Shown here: in pieces, positions 1-7,250 of the stretch
Numbering within the stretch: the first letter of the stretch is position 1
How the letters are laid out: every line of letters starts with the position of its first letter
NCBI GenBank assembly: GCA_016872195.1
Contig: VHAT01000020.1
Coordinates: forward strand, 1 to 35,906
DNA from: Sphingomonadales bacterium
GTDB lineage: Bacteria; Bacteroidota; Bacteroidia; Chitinophagales; Chitinophagaceae
Length of the DNA: 35,906 bases
Direction of reading: 5' to 3'
The notes under the pieces: model-generated
Seen by the model: only the letters and a program-made list of their open reading frames with translations
Databases searched by the model: none
What the model was told of the DNA's origin: nothing
Position numbers and translations under genes: made by a program

Positions 1-102
1 GTGGATATTTCGTTCGAACTCAGTCCAGCAAAGGGCACAAAGCCCCCAACACGAAGTGTTGAGGGCTTTTTTAGTTGGTGCGTGGCAAGCTCGCTTGCCT
101 AA
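1..102 (+). CDS. 3' tail of an unidentified short reading frame (partial)
   Basis: Frame 1 is open from the window edge to a TAA at 100-102, giving about 33 residues (begins VDISFELSPAKG). It runs straight through the first hairpin, so it may simply be read-through of repeat DNA. From memory, GIY-YIG endonuclease-like reading frames in Bacteroidota often have tails of this kind that cross hairpin repeats. No GIY-YIG motif is visible here because the upstream part is missing, so this identity is only a guess. It could equally be no gene at all. Confidence 0.2.
   Translation: MDISFELSPAKGTKPPTRSVEGFFSWCVASSLA
39..72 (+). terminator. Terminator-like hairpin 1 of the array
   Basis: The stem pairs 39-52 with 56-69 around a GAA loop, with one A-C mismatch, and is followed by T70-T72 as part of a six-T run. 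This is the form of an intrinsic terminator for whatever gene enters from the left. The A-run on the opposite side is short, so function on the minus strand is less likely. Confidence 0.45.
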
Positions 103-205
103 GCATCCAAGTAAAAAGCCCGTCACGGCGAAGCCGTGTGGGGCTTTGGGTAAGACCAACTTTTGCGATGTGTGAGCGCAGCGAACACCATCCAGTCCTG
201 GGCAC

Positions 206-240
206 AAACGCCTTTCCAACGAAGTTGGAGGGGCGTTTTT
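206..240 (+). terminator. Terminator-like hairpin 3 of the array
   Basis: The stem pairs 206-220 with 224-238 around GAA, with two G-T pairs in the middle, and ends in five Ts (236-240). It has the shape of an intrinsic terminator on the plus strand. Because it belongs to a repeated series, termination may not be its only or main role. Confidence 0.35.
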
Positions 241-312
241 CATTGTAAGCGTTGAAAGCTTGCTTTGAAATGCGAGCAAGGAAAAACGACAATCCACAAC
301 GAAAGTGTGGGA

Positions 313-462
313 AGACTAAGGCAACAGCAGTTACTGATTTCCAGCAACAATCTCCTTCGAGACCAACTGTATGCTGGTATGCATATTGCCAGATGATGAA
401 TTATAGAATTTAATTTGATTTAAAATGCTAGCTGAAGCGGTTGCGCTAAATTAAGGCCAAAA
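313..462. other. AT-rich spacer with nothing recognised
   Basis: This stretch between the hairpin array and the metallo-beta-lactamase-fold stump holds no reading frame, repeat or clear promoter that I can support. It turns AT-rich after about 395, as Bacteroidota promoter regions often do. Confidence 0.5.
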
Positions 463-651
463 ATGATATCTCTTCACTGTATACGCCTCTTGCTTTCCAA
501 TGCCTATCTTATAAAAGGGCCCGTCAATATCTTAGTGGATACCGGTAGTCCGGGCGAAGGGAAAAAGATCATCCGTTACTTGCAACAGCAAGGACTACAA
601 TTACGCGATACCTCAAAAAGAAACATGCTCTGCCAAGCGAAAAGTAAATAG
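463..651 (+). pseudogene. N-terminal stump of a metallo-beta-lactamase-fold hydrolase
   Basis: The 62-residue frame has the first beta strands of an MBL-fold hydrolase: NAYLIKG at about 14-20 followed by ILVDTGSPG at 23-31 and a helix (KKIIRYLQQQGLQLRD). In this family the LVDTG strand and first helix are followed by the zinc-binding THxHxDH loop. Here the similarity ends at about residue 49 (QLRD) and an unrelated tail of about 13 residues leads to a stop. No THxHxDH motif is seen downstream. I conclude that most of the gene has been deleted, leaving a non-functional remnant beside the ABM gene. A genuine small protein is much less likely. Confidence 0.6.
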
Positions 652-678
652 CCTCTAATGAAACAAATAACTGGAGGG

Positions 679-1020
679 CTACTGATCCCCCCCCGAATGA
701 ACATGTAAAGAATTTACTGCACAGATCGCGCTGTGATAGTAACGATACCAAGAGGCTTTTCCTTTTTCTTTGGCCTCGATATGAATAGGATGTCGAGCCC
801 AGTTTCGTACGGCTTCCATATCTTTCCAATAACTGATAAAAGAGCCGCGGCCATCGTGCTTGAAACTTTCATATCCCAAATACCCCGGCATCTCCTTGAC
901 CAAGTTCAAAGTAAGCTCATCGTACTCTTGATAACCGGTCAGGTCCTCTCCTAAATAGTAATGAAAAATAGAAGCAATAAACGGAGGTTGCGGTGCTTGC
1001 GCCTGATTCCATTGGATCAT
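679..1020 (-). CDS. Antibiotic biosynthesis monooxygenase (ABM)-fold protein
   Basis: This 113-residue cytoplasmic protein has the layout of the small dimeric ABM/DUF4188-like ferredoxin-fold family: FIASIFHYYLGEDLTGYQEYD near the N-terminus, a middle PGYLGYESF strand (about residues 45-53), ISYWKDMEAVRNWARHPIH (about 62-80) and a final WYRYYHSAICAV strand. The PGYLGxES...SYWxDxEAxxxWxxHxxH pattern is typical of Bacteroidota ABM proteins annotated as possible monooxygenases or antioxidant proteins; the true substrate is not known. It stands alone, with its stop 28 bp from the MBL stump and its start in an AT-rich region. A run of eight Gs (minus strand) lies in the last five codons. The family call is good, the function is unknown. 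Confidence 0.75.
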   Translation of the reverse strand: MIQWNQAQAPQPPFIASIFHYYLGEDLTGYQEYDELTLNLVKEMPGYLGYESFKHDGRGSFISYWKDMEAVRNWARHPIHIEAKEKGKASWYRYYHSAICAVNSLHVHSGGDQ

Positions 1021-1091
1021 TATCAGCTAATTTATTGTTGATTAAGTAAATTACCTTCTGCGAAAAATAATTCAAAAGCGGCAAGCAGCAT

Positions 1092-2243
1092 TTACTGCGC
1101 CTTGATCTCTACAATTCTTCCCGGCCCCTCGATCGCAACATATACCGAACCATTAGGTCCCTGAACAACATGTCGCACCCTGCCACTGATGCCCTCCACT
1201 ATGTCTGAGGACACAATTGAATTCCCGTTCACAACACAGCGATAAAGTTTCTGCGCAGCGAGTCCGCCCACCAACAAATTTCCTTTCCAGGCCTTGAACG
1301 AAATATGGTTGATAAAGGCCATGCCGGATACCCCTACAGAAGGGGTCCAAGAAAATACGGGCGCAACAATACCTGGGGCGGAGTGACCCTGCGAAATAAT
1401 GGTATTGTCATAATTTGTTCCTAATGAATAAAAAGGCCAGCCATAATTAGCCCCTCGTGTTATCAGGTTGATCTCATCACCTCCTTTGGGCCCATGCTCC
1501 GATTCCCAAATAGCCCCCGACGTGGGATGAATTATCATCCCCTGCGGATTACGAATGCCATACGAAAAAATAGTAGAAGCTGCAGTTTGTCCCGGCAGCA
1601 CAGGATTATCGGCAGGAATACCGCCGCTGGCCGTAATCCGATGGATCTTTCCCCAGTTCGAAGAAGTAATTGATGAATTTCGGTTGCTGGCGCTGGGGCC
1701 TCCATAACTACCCGTGCCGCCTTCCCCTATCGAAAGATAGAGCATACGATTGGCGTCGAAAGCAATGCGCGACCCATAATGCCCACTCCAGGTGTTACCT
1801 CCACCACTTTGAAAAATAGTTTCGATATTTTGTATAGTGGTGCCCACGATCTTAAAACGTATCAGTCTCAATTCACCGCTACCGTCGGTAGCAGTAGCGG
1901 CATAGCAGGCATAGACCCATCCATTACTGGCATAATCGGGGTGCACTCTTATATCAAGTAATCCACCCTGACCGCTCGTGCGTACGGCCGGAAATCCGGT
2001 GAGCTCAGTTGTAATGCCATTACTGTAGCGATAGACTTTTCCTTGTTTCTCGGTAAATAAAAGATCACCATTGGGAAGAAAATCGAATCCCCAAATGATC
2101 TCATATCCAGTTAGCAGCGTACTAATGGTAAGTTGAGGTACCGTGGTCGTATCAATAGGAGGCGGGTCGGCCTTTTTGTTGCAGGCCACAACCAGCAGTG
2201 AGGATATTATAAGACAACGTATACAAATGCGAGGCAAATTCAT
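1092..2243 (-). CDS. Lipoprotein PQQ-dependent sugar dehydrogenase
   Basis: This 383-residue protein begins with a signal sequence ending in a lipobox (LLVVAC, Cys at about 21), so it is probably an acylated periplasmic or outer-membrane protein. The body is the six-bladed propeller of soluble glucose dehydrogenase/aldose sugar dehydrogenase: IWGFDFLPNGDLLFTEKQGKVYR, GGLLDIRVHPDY, a GHYGSRIAFD segment with the His expected to act as catalytic base, GIRNPQG, and EHGPKGGDEINLI. These are the PQQ- and calcium-binding landmarks of the family. It would oxidise aldoses with PQQ as cofactor and pass electrons to the respiratory chain. Length is normal. No PQQ biosynthesis gene is in the window, so PQQ may be taken up or made elsewhere. 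It is transcribed away from the SPFH gene. Confidence 0.88.
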   Translation of the reverse strand: MNLPRICIRCLIISSLLVVACNKKADPPPIDTTTVPQLTISTLLTGYEIIWGFDFLPNGDLLFTEKQGKVYRYSNGITTELTGFPAVRTSGQGGLLDIRVHPDYASNGWVYACYAATATDGSGELRLIRFKIVGTTIQNIETIFQSGGGNTWSGHYGSRIAFDANRMLYLSIGEGGTGSYGGPSASNRNSSITSSNWGKIHRITASGGIPADNPVLPGQTAASTIFSYGIRNPQGMIIHPTSGAIWESEHGPKGGDEINLITRGANYGWPFYSLGTNYDNTIISQGHSAPGIVAPVFSWTPSVGVSGMAFINHISFKAWKGNLLVGGLAAQKLYRCVVNGNSIVSSDIVEGISGRVRHVVQGPNGSVYVAIEGPGRIVEIKAQ

Positions 2244-2390
2244 ACGAGCAATTTACTACTTCGATCGCTTAAAATAAAAAGCATTCTGCCCTCCCCGTCA
2301 AAAAAGTTAAATCGGTGTTAATGAAAATTTTATGACAATCTCATAACAACTCTCCGCATTGCCTTTTGTTTTTTTGTCTAAACCTCTGTT

Positions 2391-3302
2391 ATGAAATACA
2401 ATATTTTAGCTTCCTTACTTCTTAGTACCATCCTATTCTCTTGTACGGTAATTAGACAAGGCGAAGTGGGTGTTAAAAGAAGACTTGGAAAGATCGATCC
2501 CCAGTTTGTAGAGCAAGGACCAAAAGCCTACAATCTTTTTACTACTACCATTCTTAAAGTACCCACACGGACTATGAACATCGAAGTCAAACCCGATCTT
2601 CCCTCCAAAGAAGGTTTGACCATCCGCTCCGAGATCTCCATTTTATATCGAATCAAACCCGAGTCAGCTCCCAAGATTGTACAAGGTATCGGCCTTAATT
2701 ACGAATCAGAAGTAATATTACCGGTGTTTCGTTCAGCTGCCGCTGATATTACGGCAAAATTTTTGGCAAAAGATATGCATAGTGGGGAACGAGCCCAGAT
2801 AGAGGGTGCTATTCGTAAACAAATGACTGAAATCCTGGAACCAAAAGGTTTTATAATTGATAACGTATTGCTTAAAAGTATCTCATTACCGCAGGGATTA
2901 GCCAGGACCATCGAAGAAAAATTACAAGCAGAGCAAGAAGCACAGCGCATGGAATTTGTTAAAGAACGAGAGAAACGAGATGCCGAAAGGAGGATCATAG
3001 AGGCCGAAGGAAAGAAAGAGATTGCACGCATTCAAGCCGAGGGTGAGAAAAACGCCGCAATCATACAAGCTGAGGCAAGAAAACGCATGTACGAGATCGA
3101 AGCAGAGGGACGAGCCAATGCCATGTCGATAGAGGCGATTGCTACCCGTCTGGCCAACGACACTATCAATCGTACCCTTACCCCTGCGATTCTAAAGCTG
3201 CGGCAGATCGAGGCGTTCAGATCCCTTTCTAACAGTAATAATAGTAAACTGGTAGTGACCGATGGAAAGACACCCTTTCTATCCCTACCCGACAAGTTCT
3301 AA
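2391..3302 (+). CDS. Prohibitin-like SPFH/band 7 protein with lipobox
   Basis: This 303-residue protein starts with a short hydrophobic segment ending LFSC (Cys18), then GEVGVKRRLGK, the classic beginning of a prohibitin-type SPFH domain (about 22-190). The domain contains LPSKEGLTIRSEISILYRI and the VLLKSISLP strand-turn. A long charged helix rich in E, K, R and A (about 185-260) should form the coiled coil used for ring assembly. The start is fixed by the signal segment. SPFH proteins form large membrane scaffolds that control proteases and lipid microdomains. Here the lipobox suggests anchoring by a lipid and not by a plain transmembrane helix. It stands alone, with no FtsH or NfeD partner beside it. 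Confidence 0.85.
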   Translation: MKYNILASLLLSTILFSCTVIRQGEVGVKRRLGKIDPQFVEQGPKAYNLFTTTILKVPTRTMNIEVKPDLPSKEGLTIRSEISILYRIKPESAPKIVQGIGLNYESEVILPVFRSAAADITAKFLAKDMHSGERAQIEGAIRKQMTEILEPKGFIIDNVLLKSISLPQGLARTIEEKLQAEQEAQRMEFVKEREKRDAERRIIEAEGKKEIARIQAEGEKNAAIIQAEARKRMYEIEAEGRANAMSIEAIATRLANDTINRTLTPAILKLRQIEAFRSLSNSNNSKLVVTDGKTPFLSLPDKF

Positions 3303-3440
3303 TTTCCCTATTTAAGTGATTTTTAGCATGTTAGACGAAGAAACACCCGCTCATGTAAATTTCCTTTCAGAACATCTAAAAGGAAAATAGCGGTTGTACA
3401 TTTACAGTCTCAAATTTAAAAAACTATTAAAACGCCAATT

Positions 3441-4154
3441 ATGAAATCTCTTTTTAGTAAACTGGGTCTGATGATGTTGGTCCTGGTGTTCACAGCCGTT
3501 AACGGATTTTCACAAACAGTAGATGAGGTAATCGCCAAGCATGTGGACGCTACGGGTGGTGCAGAGAAGTGGAGACAGATCAACAGCATGAAGGTCGAGG
3601 GCTACATAGAAGTACAGGGCATACAAATTCCCTTTACCCAGCAAGCAATACACAATACAGGATGGAGACTGGACGCTGAGTTTCAGGGCATGCAGATCAT
3701 TCAGATCGTAACCCCTACCAAGAGCTGGTCACAAAACCCCTTTGGCGGCAAGACCGAATTAGAGCCTGCAAGTGAGGATGAGCACAAACAACAAGTAGAT
3801 GAACTTGACTTGCAAAATGAATTCGTTGACTGGAAGGCTAAAGGTTCTTCTGTTGAATTGCTTGGCAAAGATGAGGAAGATGGCAATGAGTATTATAAAG
3901 TAAGAATGACCACCAAGACACAAAACCAAAATGTCTATTACATCGATGTAAAGAGCTATTTGGTTTACAAGACGGTCAGCACTACTAAAATGCAGGGCCA
4001 AGAGATGGAAGCAACCACCAAATTACTCGATTACAAAGAGCTTCCTATTGGCGTAAAGATTCCTCACAAAACAGATATGATGGGCCAGGTATTGGTGTTA
4101 GAAAAGATCAACATCAACGAAACCATCGACACAAAGCTCTTCGCCGGTAAGTAA
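3441..4154 (+). CDS. Periplasmic LolA/LppX-like outer-membrane lipoprotein-sorting-type protein
   Basis: This 237-residue protein has a clean signal peptide (hydrophobic stretch LMMLVLVFTAVNGFSQ, cleavage near residue 25), then DEVIAKHVDATGGAEKWRQINSMKVEG, a beginning very common in Bacteroidota proteins with a LolA-like half-barrel fold. The rest is a series of amphipathic strands (for example YYKVRMTTKTQNQNVYYID) consistent with a lipid-binding half barrel. A TACATTTA box at 3397-3404 may be its promoter. It lies 27 bp before the propeller gene, so the two may be cotranscribed. The fold is a fair inference; its cargo is unknown and LolA itself is not implied. Confidence 0.7.
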   Translation: MKSLFSKLGLMMLVLVFTAVNGFSQTVDEVIAKHVDATGGAEKWRQINSMKVEGYIEVQGIQIPFTQQAIHNTGWRLDAEFQGMQIIQIVTPTKSWSQNPFGGKTELEPASEDEHKQQVDELDLQNEFVDWKAKGSSVELLGKDEEDGNEYYKVRMTTKTQNQNVYYIDVKSYLVYKTVSTTKMQGQEMEATTKLLDYKELPIGVKIPHKTDMMGQVLVLEKININETIDTKLFAGK

Positions 4155-4181
4155 TTTTTTTCAGAACAAAATGTACGCTAT

Positions 4182-7100
4182 ATGCTGAAGTCAATTTTTC
4201 GGCCTGTCCTCTCTATGGCCACTCTACTCTGTTCGTTAGGTATTGGCAATGCGCAAGAACCGAAGGTAGATCTCAACTCCTCTTATTTTCAATCCCTGTC
4301 GGCCCGCAATTTGGGTCCGTCTACTATGAGCGGGCGCATTACTTCCATAGTGGGCACCACGGCAGACAACCAGATCAACCTCTATGTGGGTACGGCCGGA
4401 GGAGGTATTTGGAAAAGTCTTAATGGAGGGATCACCTTTACACCCGTCTTTGACAAGTATTGCCAATCCATTGGTGCGCTGGCCATTGATCCTGCCTCTT
4501 CCAAAACGATCTATGCGGCCACCGGAGAAAGCAACATGCGAAATTCGGTTTCCATCGGGGATGGTATTTATAAGACCACCGATGCAGGATCAAATTGGCA
4601 AAAGTTGGGGCTAGACAGCACCGAACATATCAGCAAGATCTGGATCGATCCCAAAAACACAAAGCGCTTATTGGTAGCGGCGCCTGGGCCACTATGGTCT
4701 TCGAGTACCCATCGCGGACTTTATGCCACAAATGATGCCGGAAAAACATGGGAAAAGATCTTGTATGTAGATGAGAACACTGGTTGTGCGGATCTGGCCG
4801 TTAGTCCTCGCGATGCCAATATTATGCTGGCTAGCTTCTGGCAGTTCAGAAGACAGCCTTTTTCATTTTACTCCGGAGGCAAGGGCAGCGGTTTGTTTCG
4901 CTCTGCAGATGGAGGAAAAACCTGGTCTAAAATAACCGCCGGCCTCCCCGAAGGAGAAATGGGCAGGATCGTGATCAGCATCAATCCCGCTAAACCACAA
5001 GAGGTATTGGCTATTGTGGAAGCAGCGGTACCCGGATTATACATTTCGCAAGATGAGGGACTCAGCTGGAAAAAGCTGGCCTCTACGGATAATATCACAG
5101 CTCGTCCATTTTACTTCAGCACGCTCGAGTTCGATCCTAAAGATCCCAAGCGCGTCTATCGACCTGCTTTCGACTTTCAATACTCTACAGATGGCGGATC
5201 TTCTTGGTCTGGGCAATTGTTCTCTGATATTGCTCCTCACGCCGACCACCATGCACTTTGGATCAATCCCGAAAATACGAATACGCTTTATCTGGGCACC
5301 GACGGGGGTGTCTATGTGAGCCATAACAAAGGGCTCTCCTGGTCATTTTTGAATAACCTGCCCGTGGGTCAGTTCTATCATGTGAGCGTGAGTAACGACA
5401 AGGTATTTAATGTCTACGGTGGTTTGCAAGACAATGGATCTTGGATGGCACCCAGTTCCTCTCCAGGTGGTGTATCAAGCACAGACTGGCAATTTTTAAA
5501 TGGTGGAGATGGATTTTGGGTGCAGCCCTCGCCTATCAACTCCAATATTGTTTATGCCGAATCGCAGGGGGGAGAGATCAATCGCATCAACCTAAGAACA
5601 GGACTCTCTACCGGTATCAAACCCCAGCGTAATCCCGGAGAGGAACTGCATCGCTGGAATTGGAATACCCCCATTGTAACGGCCACAAGTACAAAAAGGC
5701 CGGGCAGCTATAATCTCTATACGGCTAACCAGTTCTTGTATCGCTCTACTGATGAAGGAACCAACTGGACAAAGATCTCGCCCGACCTTACCACCAACGA
5801 TAAAGCCAAACAAAAAACGGAAAAAAGTGGTGGCGTAACGGGCGATAATACTAGTGCCGAAAATCACTGTACCATTTTTACGGTCGCACAAGATCCCCGC
5901 AATGAGGACATCATCTGGGTTGGAACCGACGATGGCAATCTGCAATACACCAATAACGGTGGAAAATCGTGGACTAACTTATCAGAGCGTGTCTGGGCCA
6001 CCGGAATTCCCAAAAGCGCCTGGATCTCTTGCATCGAAGTGTCTGCAATAAAAACCAACCAGGTATTTGTAACGCTCGAAAATCATATGTACGGCGATCA
6101 TAAACCGTATTTGGTCGTTACCAACGATGGTGGAAAAACATGGAAGCGCCTGCAGTCTACCGAATGGACGGGCTTTGCGCACGTGGTCCGTCAAGATCCA
6201 CAAAATGCAGAACTACTTTTCTTGGGCACAGAGATGGGGCTCTTTATTTCGCTCGATGGCGGTGCCAACTGGATGCGCAGCAAATACCAGAACCTTCCCT
6301 GGTTCGCGTTGGTACGCGATCTGAAGATCTCTACCAGTGGCGATCTGGCCATTGCCACACACGGACGCGGTATTTATGTTCTTGATAACCTCTCTTCGCT
6401 ACGCGCCCTGGCAACATCCGACCTTTCTAAAGAGGTGATCTTTTATCCCGTAAAATCTTTTGTCTACGATGTTTCGCCACAAACCCCTTCGGGCTATGGT
6501 AATTTAGAGGGATGGACCACCGGCAGTAAGGCCAATTTGCCAACTTTTGAATACTATCTTAAAGAACGCTCTTTACAAGCCGTAAAAATTATTATCTACG
6601 ATAGCAAGGGTAATAAGATCAAAGATCTTAACGGCAGCACCGCTAAAGGACTCAACAAAGTATATTGGACACTTGACCAAAATCCCTGTAAGGTTGCCAC
6701 AGGAGGTTTCACGGCAGGCTCCCCTATCCTGTTCGCCTCTGTTATTGGTCCGCGTGCTCCCCTTGGTAATTACAAAGCCGTGATCAGCATCGGTGATAAA
6801 AAGTTCGAGCAATCATTTCAGTTACTCGAAAATCCTGCCAGCGGATTTACTAAGGCAAAACTCGATCTTCTCTTTGCGCAGACCATGCGTCTCTTTAAAG
6901 TTCAGGAAGAACTGTTCTACCTGGTAGACTCCCTCAATAAACGAATGGCTAACTTAAAGAAGACCGAATCACGCACAGCGGCGCAAGAAACCAAGTATCA
7001 ACAACTGGATAGCTTGCGTAAAGAGATCATTGAGACCAACCGTAAGACCGTCTTCTTCGACGAATTCAAATACCGCCGCAGACTCTCGGATGTCTATATT

Positions 7101-7208
7101 GCTCTTTGCACTGCCCTGGAACCTTTTTCGCCCTCCAAGACCGGCGCCATTGCAGTTTTAGAACAAGAATTCGCTTTGATCAAAAAAGAATTCGAGCGGC
7201 TTCAATAA
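4182..7208 (+). CDS. Large secreted Asp-box (BNR/VPS10-like) beta-propeller protein
   Basis: This is a 1008-residue protein with a signal peptide (ATLLCSLGIGNAQ). Ten Asp-box motifs of the S/T-x-D-x-G-x-T/S-W type are visible, including TTDAGSNW, TNDAGKTW, SADGGKTW, STDGGSSW, STDEGTNW, TNNGGKSW, TNDGGKTW and SLDGGANW, spread over about residues 130-720. They predict a sortilin/VPS10-like or sialidase-like ten-bladed double propeller. The start SLSARNLGPSTMSGRI is typical of this Bacteroidota group, usually annotated as glycosyl hydrolase. No sialidase RIP motif or catalytic set is apparent, so hydrolase activity is doubtful. The last ~150 residues form a helical tail. No type IX sorting domain is seen. 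It follows the LolA-like gene by 27 bp. Confidence 0.8.
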   Translation: MLKSIFRPVLSMATLLCSLGIGNAQEPKVDLNSSYFQSLSARNLGPSTMSGRITSIVGTTADNQINLYVGTAGGGIWKSLNGGITFTPVFDKYCQSIGALAIDPASSKTIYAATGESNMRNSVSIGDGIYKTTDAGSNWQKLGLDSTEHISKIWIDPKNTKRLLVAAPGPLWSSSTHRGLYATNDAGKTWEKILYVDENTGCADLAVSPRDANIMLASFWQFRRQPFSFYSGGKGSGLFRSADGGKTWSKITAGLPEGEMGRIVISINPAKPQEVLAIVEAAVPGLYISQDEGLSWKKLASTDNITARPFYFSTLEFDPKDPKRVYRPAFDFQYSTDGGSSWSGQLFSDIAPHADHHALWINPENTNTLYLGTDGGVYVSHNKGLSWSFLNNLPVGQFYHVSVSNDKVFNVYGGLQDNGSWMAPSSSPGGVSSTDWQFLNGGDGFWVQPSPINSNIVYAESQGGEINRINLRTGLSTGIKPQRNPGEELHRWNWNTPIVTATSTKRPGSYNLYTANQFLYRSTDEGTNWTKISPDLTTNDKAKQKTEKSGGVTGDNTSAENHCTIFTVAQDPRNEDIIWVGTDDGNLQYTNNGGKSWTNLSERVWATGIPKSAWISCIEVSAIKTNQVFVTLENHMYGDHKPYLVVTNDGGKTWKRLQSTEWTGFAHVVRQDPQNAELLFLGTEMGLFISLDGGANWMRSKYQNLPWFALVRDLKISTSGDLAIATHGRGIYVLDNLSSLRALATSDLSKEVIFYPVKSFVYDVSPQTPSGYGNLEGWTTGSKANLPTFEYYLKERSLQAVKIIIYDSKGNKIKDLNGSTAKGLNKVYWTLDQNPCKVATGGFTAGSPILFASVIGPRAPLGNYKAVISIGDKKFEQSFQLLENPASGFTKAKLDLLFAQTMRLFKVQEELFYLVDSLNKRMANLKKTESRTAAQETKYQQLDSLRKEIIETNRKTVFFDEFKYRRRLSDVYIALCTALEPFSPSKTGAIAVLEQEFALIKKEFERLQ

Positions 7209-7250
7209 GAATTGGATCTCCTTTAAAAACTGATTTACTAACTTTAATAT

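Larger units (their letters stand above)
39..312. repeat. Array of GC-rich hairpins with GAA loops
   Basis: Three long stem-loops follow one another at 39-69, 115-147 and 206-238. Each closes with C-GAA-G, has stems of 11-14 pairs with one or two mismatches, and is bounded by AAA on the left and TTT on the right. A weaker fourth stem at 293-311 closes with a GAAA tetraloop. The stem sequences differ but the architecture (AAA-GCCC or CGCC, variable middle, CGAAG loop) is kept, which points to compensatory change and not simple duplication. A GGGCACAAA stretch precedes hairpins 1 and 3 (33-41 and 200-208). Such arrays are familiar near GIY-YIG-type frames in Bacteroidota, which is recollection and not shown here. 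Confidence 0.6.

Noticed and set aside
12-21. GTTCGAACTC resembling a tRNA T-loop at the left edge
   Set aside because: The flanking 5-base arms (TTTCG and TCAGT) do not pair, so no T-stem forms and no acceptor stem or discriminator-CCA end follows.
71-292. 73-residue frame on the minus strand through the hairpin array
   Set aside because: It consists almost wholly of repeat arms, has no recognisable domain, and several frames are open across the same repeats.
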